Shown here: piece after piece, positions 42,501 to 52,889 of the stretch
How positions within the stretch are numbered: the first letter of the stretch is position 1
Layout: each line of letters begins with the position of its first letter
Origin: Glandiceps talaboti
Lineage: Eukaryota > Hemichordata > Enteropneusta > Spengelidae
Direction: 5' to 3'
Assembly: GCF_964340395.1 (NCBI RefSeq)
Contig: NC_135569.1
Location: 17,036,257 to 17,100,256 of the forward strand
DNA: 64,000 bases
The notes under the pieces: model-generated
Database searches by the model: none
What the model saw: the letters and a program-made list of their open reading frames with translations, nothing else
Told to the model about the DNA's origin: nothing
Translations under genes and position numbers: made by a program

Positions 42501-45500
42501 TCAAGCGGCACAGAGCTAGCTCGCTACGTGTTGTTGCCAATGTTGATATCATGTCTACATGACGTAGCATGCAGCGTCTAATCATCTGCGTCTTAGACAT
42601 TCAGACTCATTTTACGCATTCAGCGCATACGTCTTTTTCCGCCATGATATCGTACTCATTTAATCATTGTTGTAAAGTTTACTGCTCGAAGTGTATGAAA
42701 CTTTTAACGTGTTTGAGACAGTTCCACGTTGAATTTATAAAGTATGTGGCGATATTTAGAAGGCGGCAATGAGCTTCCGAAGAAAAAGACGAAACATACA
42801 CTGTTTTTTAAAGGCTGGTATAGCCGGTAAATGTTATTGGGTTTCCCGATCAATTTACCGGAGTTCCCCATGTCTGTTGCCGCGATCGAAAATGGCGTTT
42901 TAACTGATAAAGAAGGCAGGTACACTTCGTAAGATATCTCCAGTACGATAGGGTTTTTTTGTAAAAACAGTAAAAAAAAATGCGTAGTCTGATTGCTTTC
43001 AATTTGATGCATATGATAATGTACGTCCTGTCATGTTGTAATCAACGTGTAGACTTAGAAATGTTGCATTTTTGTTGCCATTGTTGTATCTGGAAAATTA
43101 CTGCATCATGCCAAACACGGGTACATAGTGGATGACACATTATAGTACAGTTACCATATCACGTTCCCACGTCAAAAAAACTCGCACTTTAAGACATGTT
43201 TAGCCATTCTCTTCATCATGGTCAGATTTCTTACACAAACAGTCAGAGACGATACTCAATACACCACGGTAGGGTATACGGGTAGGGCTTTATGGGGGCT
43301 TCATTACATATGTAAAGACCGAAGGAAGACGAAACCGCCCCGTGTCACTGAGTGGATGGAAATTGAAATAAAGCAAATACACAGTTTTCAAGAGGGATAG
43401 TTACACGATAAAACTTTCTGCTATGATGTGAATGTGTGGGTCTACGTTCGATAAGAGTTGGAAAGCTACATCAGCTGTTGCCACAGACGATGAATCTGAC
43501 TTTGGATTATGTGATTCAGAATTTAGTGAATCGTACAGAGAGGAAGGAGAGGACTGTGATCTCTTAGAGATTGCAGATAATGTAGATTTATTGATTCATT
43601 CACCCATATTATCTACAATCTATGGATCTGTATTTCTATGGTGGAATGAATACATTCAGTCTCAGACCACTATAGTCTATAAGAACAGAATGAATATGCA
43701 GTCTCTAGCTGGGTTCATAGTTACAAATGAAAATCTCTACTCACAGAGTCAAAAATTACTTGGTTGGGAATCCAAAATTTACTTTTGACTCTGTGAGTGG
43801 AAATTTTATGAAATAATAGTGGATAGTGAACAATTCGTTGTACTCTCTTTTACTTTTATATCTAAAGATATGCTGTATCATATTAAAGTTCAAAATCATT
43901 TAGTCTGTAAATGGGGGAGGGGTGTAGATACAGGTAGTGAACATGGACTGCATTGAGTATGGACCAGCAGTTTTCCTTAAGGACCAGCAGCATTTGCTAC
44001 ATGTCGGTCCTTATGACCAGTAGTCATTTCCCCTTAAGTTCACACACTGGGTGTGTGGGTTGCTTGTTAGACACATAACACAAATGCACTCCAAATCTGA
44101 GCATTTATGCTGCTTATTATCGTTTACTTTGTAATAGATAAAACATTACACGATCAAAAATATACACCACCTGTTTCATTTTCTTCTTGCATGTAATTTA
44201 GGTCTAAGTAAAAATAATGTGCTAAGACCAACCCTAGACAGAAATGGTATGCGCCAAGGCATTTCCCACGATATCTTATCTGTTACTATCTGTAAACATA
44301 GGACGTCAGTGTCCACACTACGTATAGTACCTCTCAAATAAACGACCATTTCCCAAATAGATTTGCTGTGTAATGTGTGGCTATCCATCTCGTAAATAAT
44401 TTAGACCCATCTGAAACGCGAAGGGCTGTAAAGTTTTAAATGGACAACACGGACAATGGTCAATCTTTTGAGCTATGGAAAACAACTGACCAGCATGACA
44501 CCAAATGATTCTAGGGTTACACTTACAGATAGTCAACGAAGTATCTATTTTAGCACTGTGATATGATATTTGCCAAAGCCTCGATAACTGGCGAATTTGA
44601 TTTTATCTCCACACCGTCACATGGACTCCCTCTAGTCAGGCAATCGCTGTGTTCCTAGGTCTTTTTCCAAAGCCTCGACAACTGGTAAATTTGATTTTAT
44701 CTTGACACAGTCACACCATGGACACAAGGACTCCTAGTCAGGCAATGTATGTGTTCGTAGTTTTTTTTCGTGAGATTTTATAGGATCAACTTTGAAGGGG
44801 TTAGTTTCTTTGTACAATTGTGATGATTTGCTTGCAATATCTGGGTTTTCCAGACAAGTTTGACAAAACGTAGTACAACTTTTGTCGTCATACTGCAATC
44901 ATGACCAAGTAAAACTGTTTTTCAATGTTCTTGTCGCATATTTCTGTCAAATTTCTAATCCTTCGTGAAATCCAAGTGAAGTCGCCGTTCAGTATTTTTC
45001 GTTTCGTCGATGCGTCAAAAATAACCGTTACAAATATAATAGAATTGTCAATTGACTGAAACCAAGCATGTCAACTTTATATTTATCATTATAAATTGGG
45101 TATTGTTCAACTATAAGTGGTGTACGTCTAAATATATAGATTCATAGGCAAGATTTAATGTTTCACGTTAGCGGGACCAAGGACCACGGACCACTAATTC
45201 TTTCAGCAGGACCACTGGATTTTTTAAGGCACTGGTCCGGGGACCACCAGTTCACAAAATGATTTGTTCACCCCTGATAGGCCAGGCAATATATGTTTTA
45301 TAATATACCTCATGCTGTGAACTCGTGGTGACAGACGACATCGTCAGAAGCTGCCATTTTGACCTGCTGTGAACGCGCGGTGGTCACGTGACCATGTAAA
45401 AGTTGATGGAACTATTTCCCTAGGGAAATAGTCATTCTATTTTCCTATCACGTGACTGATTCTAGCGAATCATGGCACAGCATTATCACTAGGTATATTA

Positions 45501-48500
45501 TAAACATGTATGTATGCAGATAAATATTATTGAACAAACCTGAGACAGGGACAATCACAGCTACACGAAAACCTGTATCATAGGTTCTGGATGGTTTCAA
45601 GAGACCACCTTGGAGGGTGACTGTATTCACAGTTAACTTCAGTAGAGAAAGATAGCATTTTGTCAATAAACAAACAAACAAACAAATCAAAGAGATATGA
45701 TGAACACTGGAGATGACTAAAAATAACACCATGGAATGGAATGACTATTATATGTTTTTGTTTTGCCATAGACAATAGAATCACAATGAAAGGAAATTCA
45801 AAATAAATCTGCTAATCACCTCTAATATTACCAATGATTACCTATCCATGCTAGCTTACTGGTAGTCTGTAAATGTTTACATGACTTGCACACACCTGCC
45901 TACTTGTCAAGAAGAAGTATACAATCGGAATACCCATCTATTTTTTTTTCTATTGACATAGGTACAGTGAAATCACATTCCTTTACAGGTAATACTTCCC
46001 AATATGCAATCTCTATTGTCTATGTTTTAGGTCAACCAAAATGAGAGAATATGAATATGATTTTTGTCAATAGCATCTTGCATACTATACAAACGTACCC
46101 CTCATAGTACTACCACATTTATATACAGAATGAACATGTAGATGTCTATACTTACACTAGATTTTCAGTACTGTGATACATACTGTGATATTACTATCTA
46201 TATTACTATCGTATCTCTTGTCAAAAGGACAGCGGTTCATCTTGTGGTGGTGTTCATTAGTTTGGATTGTAGTTTTGGACTTTTGGAAGTTTAAGTTTTT
46301 AAAAAAATAATAAAAAACACATTTTTGGACCCAAAATCCACATCTCTGATGAGATCATTTTCAAAACAAATTCATGTGCATAAGTATCTCATAGTATATT
46401 GTCATTGTGCCAAGTTTGAGAAAAATAAGTTCAGTCATGCCTGAGAAATGACTCTGGATGGAAACCAGGGACACACACACAGAACCTATTCTATATAAGA
46501 CCTGTCCGGTGGGGACAAATAAACAAAGGGGTCAATTATCAAACTCATGTGATATTATTTGCCATGATAAATGTACATTATATAAACAACATTTTACTAA
46601 TTTTATGACATTTGTTTTGCACTGAACAAAGTCTCTTTAGAATGTAAAGCGCAAATTAAATATGAATTACCAACAAAAAATATGTAATACATATTTGTGC
46701 ATGACATTTCATTTGTTTTAAATCAATATTCCAAAATAATTAGATTGACCAAACATTGTCCAAAACTGGCATGGAGGTGGAAGAATTGGTGTGCATACAT
46801 CTACTTCAAAACAAACTCGTGCAAAACAGACGAATTGGTGATTAGTAGGGTGCCATGACACTTGATATTTTGCATAGACATTTATCTGTCATGCTATATG
46901 TTACAAGATTTGATTAACATATGCATGCATGCACCTTTATATCTATTGCAATAATTATGCTAACATGTTAGTTAACAAAACCATTAGAGCGATAGCACAA
47001 ACTATACTTTGACTGATGTTTCTTTCTTGAAGAAACGTTTTCGTTTTAGCTGCGCTGCAGCCTTGGTCTCTGTAAATGATCCTGTTAAATTAATGAAACA
47101 TCTGCACTTTAGTAAGGGAGCCTTCAGTAATTACATGGGGGGGGGGGGCAGCACGCACCTGTACTCTAAAATGTGACCCTCCCCTTTCCTCATTTTTAAA
47201 ATGTGACACCCCCCCCCCCCAAAAAAAAAAAAAAAAAAATTCTAAAACTTGGCCCTTACCCCATGACATTTTGCATCCCCGGCAATATTTTGCATCACAA
47301 TATACATGTATGTATATATGTATGTATGATTCTTTATTGGAATGTACACATATATAAGGGAGTTTTCAGGATGTTTAAGACAACCATAGCTATAACCCTC
47401 CCTTTTTGATCAAACCACATCACATCATAAATTGAAGGGTTGTACATTACCTTCCACAGGCTGCATATAACCTTAAACCCATCCCCTCTTATCAGAAATA
47501 CAAAAAAGGATAGTGTCAAAAAGAGAATAACAAACTGCATGTGACACCTCTCTACACATAAAACAATTTGCAGTACTCCCCTACTATACATGAATTTTTT
47601 TTTAAGTACATGACAGAAAATAAATGACAGACTAATAGATTCAGCTCCAATACTGTGAAAAAAGATTTTCAATTGAGGACTAGAAAATATATATTCATAA
47701 CATTTTCACAGTATGGTCTCTATGGGGTTATGGTAGTGGTGAGAATGATGGTGGTGGTAAGGGGGAGGCTCTGGGTGATGGTAGTGGTGAGAGAAACTAT
47801 ATATAATCTTATTTACTACTCAGGTTTGTTGAAATGTGGAGAAGGTAAGAAGTTCCTCTCGTTTTATTCTTTGTCCTCATTTAATATTTGATGTTTAATT
47901 TTGTTATAATTTTATGTAGTGTTAGTATATGTATTTCATAACCTTAAAAATATACTTAATCTTCAACAATAGTATTGCTGAAATTATATTTATTGTTGTT
48001 TATTAAATTAATATATGTTCAAGAGTATTTGTTTAAAGTTTATATTTATATTGACATCATTCATTTTTTCAGTATTCATAATTTATAGTTTGACACACTA
48101 TTGCAATGGATGACAAGTTCATTTTTGTTACAATAAACATGTCAAAGATAATTTAAACGTGTGTCTCATACATTTGATTTTTTAAAAACATATTGCAAAA
48201 TCTGACCAAGACATTCACCATATCTTTTAGTAGTACCCCCCCCCTCACATAGGTCCAGTATTTTCAATTACCCCCTCACATGTGCCATATATTTTCAAGT
48301 ACCCCACCCACCTAAAATTCCCCCAGCCCCCAAGTCGTTGTTTGTGAATGCAGCCTAAAAGTGATACAGTGTGATACAGACAACGGAAATCTTACTTGCA
48401 GCCTTTGTTCGCAATGGCAGAACAGGTGTCATTTGCATTCCGGGAGATTCCCCCACCTCTTCAAAGAACTGCAGCTGGGTGCTGGGGACAGACCCCTCTG

Positions 48501-48668
48501 TTTGCAGTACTCTATGCCGCCCCTTCATCCATCCCTTTGGGTTGTATGGCGTGCCTTGGAACTGCCAAGGCAGCCCAGCAACTTCAACAATGTCCCCCTT
48601 TAGGAGACGTAGATCTCCCTCCTTTTCAGGGGAGAATTTATGGATAGCCTTATACAGGTACACCATAT
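33600..48668 (-). CDS. SH3-domain multi-exon gene, 5' part (at least five coding exons)
   Basis: Exons on the - strand: 48668-48396, 47069-47008, 45636-45540, 35946-35728 and 33640-33600. All have GT-AG borders and agreeing phases (1, 0, 1, 1, 0). ATG at 48666 opens MVYLYKAIHKFSPEKEGD, an SH3 domain (GDIVEV, then GWMKGRHRV, VPSTQLQFFEEV) with a long n-Src loop like that of PI3-kinase p85. A basic linker follows (TKAAAQLKRKRFFKKETS), then GGLLKPSRTYDTGFRVAVIV and a helical part (RLTLDDVILLYRDMSEV, KMIFYLCDRKTHH). I do not recognise the rest, and p85 identity is not claimed. The 5' UTR exon (ends 48769) is the inverted copy of that at 27.3 kb. Later exons were not found. Introns hold many transposons. 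Confidence 0.7.
33930..34945. mobile_element. TAGTCCCCGC-ended element, copy 3
   Basis: Ends TAGTCCCCGC and GCGGGGACTA. It has the same internal ~140-bp tandem units as at 22.2 kb, and a GGACGCAC run before the end hairpin. The 16 bases before the left end (CATTGAGAATGACA) are also shared with copy 1, so the true border may lie further left. Frames on the - strand are repeat translations only. Confidence 0.7.
34946..35727. other. Intron sequence
   Basis: Intron of the SH3 gene between coding exons 33600-33640 and 35728-35946. AT-rich, no repeat or gene recognised. Confidence 0.4.
36520..37835. repeat. Diverged repeat block ending in GGACTTCGTCCGGCAGGGACTA
   Basis: Inverted relatives of the 31.7-33.3 kb units (GACCAAAAAGACACATTTTT, TAATTTGCATATCA), followed by the end block (ACCAAGTTGGAAAAAAATCG, GGACGAACGGAC) and a hairpin-like end (TCCCGGACTTCGTCCGGCAG). 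The same end occurs in the TAGTCCCCGC elements, so these families are related. Confidence 0.6.
37836..38236. repeat. Two further partial copies of the end block
   Basis: ACCAAGTTTGA(C/G)AAAAATC-like segments recur at 37889, 37979 and 38131, and the region finishes with TTAGTCCCCATCCCAGTCTTC. Degenerate and nested. Confidence 0.5.
38400..39160 (+). other. CpG-richer stretch with possible non-coding exons
   Basis: Less AT-rich than its surroundings, with donor-like GACAAG|GTACGT at 38535, acceptor-like TTGTTTCAG| at 39078 and donor-like CTCCC|GTAAGA near 39154. No coding frame joins them. It could be 5' exons of an unseen transcript. Confidence 0.25.
39354..40547. mobile_element. Non-autonomous TIR element, GGGTAGACCATT ends
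   Basis: Left end AGGGGTAGACCATTCGATAT is mirrored by ATATCAAATGGTCCAACCCTT at 40527-40547, and AATCTTCC/GGAAGATT lies further in on both sides. Poly-T islands sit near both ends. The centre (CCCCAAAGTGCAAGATAAGT, GGTAGCTAGGTAATACATG) is shared with 54.8-55.0 kb and, inverted, with 57.2-57.3 kb. No coding frame. Confidence 0.65.
41219..41388. repeat. Long palindrome (about 80-bp arms, 17-bp loop)
   Basis: Left arm 41219-41298 and right arm from 41316 are near-perfect complements (GGAAATAGCATGTGATTCTG, ATGAACGGGTGCTATAGCCC). The right arm breaks at 41388 and resumes at 45277 (CCAGGCAATA), because the hAT-like element is inserted in it. Confidence 0.85.
41389..45276. mobile_element. hAT-like TIR element, 3.9 kb, CAGGGGTGAACAAAT ends
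   Basis: The ends CAGGGGTGAACAAATC (41389) and GATTTGTTCACCCCTG (ends 45276) are inverted. Further inverted similarity includes ACTGGTCC-rich sequence on both sides. It is flanked by a 5-bp duplication ATAGG (41384-41388 and 45277-45281). The empty site is seen in the mirrored arm of the palindrome it interrupts. CAGGGG ends suggest hAT, some groups of which make 5-bp duplications. No transposase was recognised; one acidic ORF lies inside. Confidence 0.7.
43432..43788 (+). CDS. Small acidic ORF inside the hAT-like element, function unknown
   Basis: 118 residues with a Ser/Asp/Glu-rich middle (ATDDESDFGLCDSEFSESY, REEGEDCDLLEIADNVDLL) followed by a less charged part with VFLWWNEYI. I do not recognise it. 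An upstream small frame (43218-43400, MVRFLTQTVRDDTQYTTVGY) has a different character. It may be a remnant of a transposon-encoded protein or the product of an unspliced exon. No ATG context or splice support. Confidence 0.3.
   Translation: MCGSTFDKSWKATSAVATDDESDFGLCDSEFSESYREEGEDCDLLEIADNVDLLIHSPILSTIYGSVFLWWNEYIQSQTTIVYKNRMNMQSLAGFIVTNENLYSQSQKLLGWESKIYF
45277..45539. repeat. Continuation of the palindrome arm and a second palindrome
   Basis: Bases 45277-45292 complete the arm begun at 41316. At 45409-45433, GACTATTTCCC/GGGAAATAGTC-type complementarity forms a second perfect palindrome using the same CTATTTCC core. Confidence 0.5.
45640..47005. other. Intron sequence with a fragment of the GGACTTCGTCC-type repeat
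   Basis: 46290-46515 is a worn copy of the repeat end block (CCAAGTTTGAGAAAAATAAG, GTCCGGTGGGGAC). The remainder is AT-rich intron of the SH3 gene with nothing recognisable. Confidence 0.45.
47105..48357. repeat. Possible TIR element, GCCTTCA...GGGGG / CCCCC...TGCAGCC ends
   Basis: GGGAGCCTTCAGTAATTACA before a long G-run at 47110-47150 is roughly mirrored by a C-rich stretch and GTTGTTTGTGAATGCAGCCT at 48338-48357. Poly-C/poly-A tracts at 47208-47239 and 48235-48243. The ends are imperfect, and no target duplication was found. Confidence 0.35.
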
Positions 48669-48769
48669 CTGCAAATGATATACCGTTAAGTGTCATACAA
48701 TATGCGATACTTCAACAGCAAGAATGCAAGATTTATAAACGCAGTGGTTAATTCAATGTTTGACTTACC

Positions 48770-48960
48770 TTAGTTTTAGGGTCAAAACAGCCAAGTCCGT
48801 ACACATGAAACGAGCACGTGTCCACAATTTTTATCAAGTTACATGTACTTCCGGGTCAAGATACGTCACTAACACGTGACTTGTGGGGATTCCACTTCTG
48901 TACGTCTGGGAAATCGCTTCTGTTGGGGAAATGTCTGACATCGCGGAAATTACTTTGAAC
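48770..48960 (-). promoter_or_regulatory. Promoter-like region and 5' UTR exon (copy R, inverted copy of 27.2-27.4 kb)
   Basis: Mirrors 27191-27390 with ACTTCCGG (48847-48854, the ETS core inverted) and the donor GTAAGT (48768-48763 read on -). The intron after it is only about 100 bp, then the SH3 exon starts at 48668. Similarity to copy L continues into the intron and fades just before the acceptor. Confidence 0.6.
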
Positions 48961-49130
48961 TCTGTCAATGAGAGCGCTGAGATTGCTTTGAAGTGCCCAG
49001 TCATTGAGAGCGATGAAATTGCTTTGAACGCCCAGTCATTGAGAGCGCGGAAATTGCTTTGAACGCCCAGTCATTGAGAGCGCGGAAATTGCTTTGAACG
49101 CCCAGTCATTGAGAGCGCGGAATTGTCCTT
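48960..49130. repeat. 35-bp tandem array, inverted copy, about four to five units
   Basis: Units GAAATTGCTTTGAACGCCCA GTCATTGAGAGCGCG, the reverse complement of the array at 26978-27190, followed on its outer side by the same GTCCTTCTCGTCCACCGTA border. Confidence 0.92.
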
Positions 49131-49262
49131 CTCGTCCACCGTACAGAAGAGACTCCATGACAGACGACGCGACGGGACGTGCTCACAAAAGGATAACCCA
49201 ACAGCAACTCGAGTCGGCGCGTGCATGTTTGAATCCGAGAAAGTGTGCCCTCTAGCGGGGGA

Positions 49263-50705
49263 TCTTAACGAAAACCCTTAATAAACTACTACTGTATGCA
49301 CATAACGACGTAGTGTTACCGCATATAATAATAGTAACTGTACATATAATAATACAGTATGCACATAATAACTTAATATTTGCACTTAATAAAATATTTA
49401 ATGCACATAATAACATAATGTTAGCACATACAATAATAGTAACTGTACATAATAAACTATTTAATGCACATAACATAATGTTAGCACATACAATAATAGT
49501 AACTGTACATATAATAATACAGTATGCACATAATAACTTAAGATTTGCACATAATAACATAGTGTTAGCGCATATAATAATAGTAACTGTACATATAATA
49601 ATACAGTATGCACATAATAACTTAAGATTTGCACATAATAAACTATTTAATGCACATAATAACATAGTGTTTGCACATACAATAACACTAACTGTACATA
49701 AACTATTCAATGCACATAATAACATAGTGTTAGCACATACAATAATAGTAACTGTACATAATAAACTATTAAATGCACATACTAACATAGTGTTAGCACA
49801 TACAATAATAGTAACTGTACATAATAAATTATTAAATGCACATAATAACATAGTGTTAGCACATACAATAATAGTAACTGTACATAATAAACTATTTAAT
49901 GCACATAATAACATAATGTTAGCACATACAATAATAGCAACTGTACATAATAAACTATTAAATGCACATAATAACATAGCGTTAGCACATACAATAATAG
50001 TAACTGTACATAATAAACTATTTAATGCACATAATAACATAGTGTTAGCACATACAATAATAGTAACTGTACATAATAAATTATTAAATGCACATAATAA
50101 CATAATGTTAGCACATACAATAATAGCAACTGTACATAATAAACTATTAAATGCACATAATATCATAGTGTTTGCACATACAATAATAGTAACTGTACAT
50201 TAAATAATACAGCATGCACATAATAACTTAAGGTAAGTACATAATAAACTATTTAATGCAAATAATAACATAGTGTTAGCACATACAATAATAGTAACTG
50301 TACATTGAATAATACAGTATGCACATAATTATTTTAGGTTGGTACATAATAAACTATTTAATGCACATAATATCATAGTGTTAGCACATACAATAATAGT
50401 AACTGTACATAATAAACTATTTAATGCACATAATAACATAGCATTTGCACATACAATAATAGTAACTGTACATAATAAACTATTTAATGCACATAATAAC
50501 ATAGTGTTTGCACATACAATAATAGTAACTGTACATACAATAATACAGTATGCACATAATAACTTAAGGTAAGCACATAATAAACTATTGAATGCACATA
50601 ATAACATAGTATTTGCACATACAATAATAGTAACTGTACATAATAAACTATCGAATGCACATAATAACATAGTGTTTGCACATACAATAATAGTAATTGC
50701 ACACA
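49263..50705. repeat. 63-bp minisatellite array, inverted relative to 21.8-25.8 kb
   Basis: Units are the reverse complement of those at 21.8 kb (TTAGCACATACAATAATAGT, AACTGTACATAATAAACTAT). The outer border AATTGCACACAGTCAGTTGT is the complement of the left border of the first array. Uninterrupted here. It is open in frames of both strands for about 300 codons because of the unit length. Confidence 0.92.
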
Positions 50706-50739
50706 GTCAGTTGTGGCTTTCCATATTATCCCATACAAT

Positions 50740-51520
50740 GACTGAAAGTTGTCTGATGGGTAAACACATGAATGTAGTGATAGTCCCTATCGTAGCATCA
50801 GCTATTGAGTGAAGGAGTGTTAGGCGCAAAAATAAAAGTTGTTGGGTTCCGATTACATTCAATTTTAAAGTAGGTGGGGTAGGTAGATTTTTTATTTTAT
50901 TTCATTATATTTGTTTTCATGTGTGAGTGTCTAGTTCAGGTTTTCCATTGTTTTCCAAATGGTCTCTGTGTTATTTATTTCTTCCTATCAGATGTACAGC
51001 CATTACAGATTGGAAGAACAGTTTTATATAGTCTTTTTAAGTTGATGTCAATTTCCGCAATCACTGTTTCTTGCGAAACTTCACGATTTTCGCGATTTTA
51101 TTTTTTTCTCGATTACGTAAAAAAAAGTTTATGGTCGGTGGGAAAAACTGGGTGGGGTTGGGTTTTTATTTGGCCTTATCGGTTTACAGTATAACTGCAC
51201 CATGGTGAAGTTGATGAACGTGATATGTGAGTGTGTAAACTCCTGCTTGAACCCCACATAACCCTTGAAATTGTTTTTGTTTTTAACCCGGATACTCTAA
51301 ATTGTTGACGAAGCGTGTGTGCTGTTAACGGTACTCTTCCGAGCTATCTCCAATCCATCATCTTGTTGTAAATCGTCTTCAGCGATAAGCACACGGAAGT
51401 TGACAAATCAAATTTAATGAAGTCAATGAAAATATGTCGTATTTTCGACTAGGTTTTCTTTTAAAACCTCGATTGATATGGGCTCGAGCATGTCAAAAGC
51501 AGTGTGTCGTAATTAGGGTC
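50740..51520. other. Unassigned sequence
   Basis: AT-rich, no gene, repeat array or clear TIR recognised. Confidence 0.4.
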
Positions 51521-51528
51521 GGTGGTGG

Positions 51529-51744
51529 CACAGGGGCGTGTAATATTTCATAGATTGTTGTTTTCTTATTGCTTAGAATGCCGTTTTCTTAGGAAAAGAT
51601 CGTACGAATCTTGCTGCTACAAATGTATCAATCTCTATACTACTCTTCCCCTTACATGTAGGAATATATATTAATCAAAAGGTTGTTATATTTAGTCTGT
51701 AGACCTGGAAAACAACAATCTATGAAATATTACACGCCCCTGTG
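51529..51744. mobile_element. hAT-type MITE (216 bp) with 8-bp target duplication
   Basis: 36-bp inverted ends, CACAGGGGCGTGTAATATTT and its complement AAATATTACACGCCCCTGTG, flanked by GGTGGTGG on both sides (51521-51528 and 51745-51752). A second copy lies at 60207-60420. Confidence 0.92.
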
Positions 51745-51899
51745 GGTGGTGGGGTGGGGAGGGTGATGTGATGGTGGTTATGTTATGAACCACGAGAATT
51801 GTAGAAACCTTAACATTGTTTATATACTCAGTGTCATCCAGGGTTGTGATCGTGATCACATCTCTCATTAATGTGTCCTCTAGTGCCATCAATTGATTA

Positions 51900-52880
51900 T
51901 ATATTCGTTTGTAACCCAGAATAACCCGGATACTGAGTATTAAGTTGGTCGATTTCTCTCTTGGAATTCACATTATATGCAACCTCCCACCTTACTCCAA
52001 ACTAGCCCACCCCCTCAGCTCCCTCCTCACTATGCGTCATATAACAGATACACAATTCTCATTTCAAGAAGATCTTTATGTATTACATATAGGCTAAACC
52101 TTCTCGTCATGTGAACAAGAATGAAACGAGAAAACATAACCTCCGTTCCATCGTTGTTGGGGTGCATGCTTTAGCAGTGGATGTCAATAATTTTGTTTAT
52201 TTGGATTCACTTTTATTGTGACCTTAATTGGCTGTCGTGCAAGATCAAGTACATCTTGGCTAATAGTTTGTCCGTTTCCCCTCAAAACATGGGAAAGATT
52301 TACTACTACGTATACCACGAGTGGGAGAGGTGTATATCGAATTCTGCCCCCCCGTTGCGGGCAGAAGATAGCTTTTTGATGACATTCCTAACTTTTATTG
52401 ATATTAACTTATGAACAGAAAAATACAAAATTTGGAGATTATGTGAATTCGACAAAAACGTACCTTCTGTTGCAATTGTGTTTGGTATAATCACAAAAGT
52501 TAGCTTAGCATTCTTCTATAAGTTCTACAAAGATGTAGAACACACACACACACACACGAGAGAGATGGATATCTCGGTCATCAACCCTATTAGTAGCAAA
52601 CCTTTGAACTGTATGGAACCCGTAAAGATAATACGATATATATATATTCTTACAAATATGTAATTAATATAAATTTTTACATACATGTGGGGCTTATACG
52701 AATTGACACGTGATAATTGTTTAACATACATAAACTGTCATTGTATTTAAAAATAGCAAAGTGTACATATTTCTTTTGAAAGTCATAGTCATTCACTCTC
52801 TTTCTGAAGGTACGTAGTGATTTAACACGTGACTCTACTACGACGACGCTTAGATAACGTTCAATTCTCTGTCAGTTGTG
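51900..52880. other. Unassigned sequence with an (AC)n tract
   Basis: An (AC)n microsatellite at 52541-52556; nothing else recognised. Lies 3' of the TRIM/NHL pseudogene. Confidence 0.4.
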
Positions 52881-52889
52881 ATTTGTCAC

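Noticed and set aside
41389-45276. 8-bp target duplication expected for a classical hAT element
   Set aside because: Only ATAGG (5 bp) is duplicated; extending to 8 bp gives mismatches.
48361-48751. Several + strand open frames at 48.4-48.7 kb
   Set aside because: They are shadows of the SH3 exon on the - strand, which has proper splice sites and a recognisable domain.
49252-50203. Open frames of about 300 codons on both strands (MLLCAFNSLLCT-type and HTIIVTVHNKL-type repeats)
   Set aside because: They arise from the 63-bp minisatellite, whose unit length is a multiple of three and lacks stops; both strands are open at once and no domain is recognisable.
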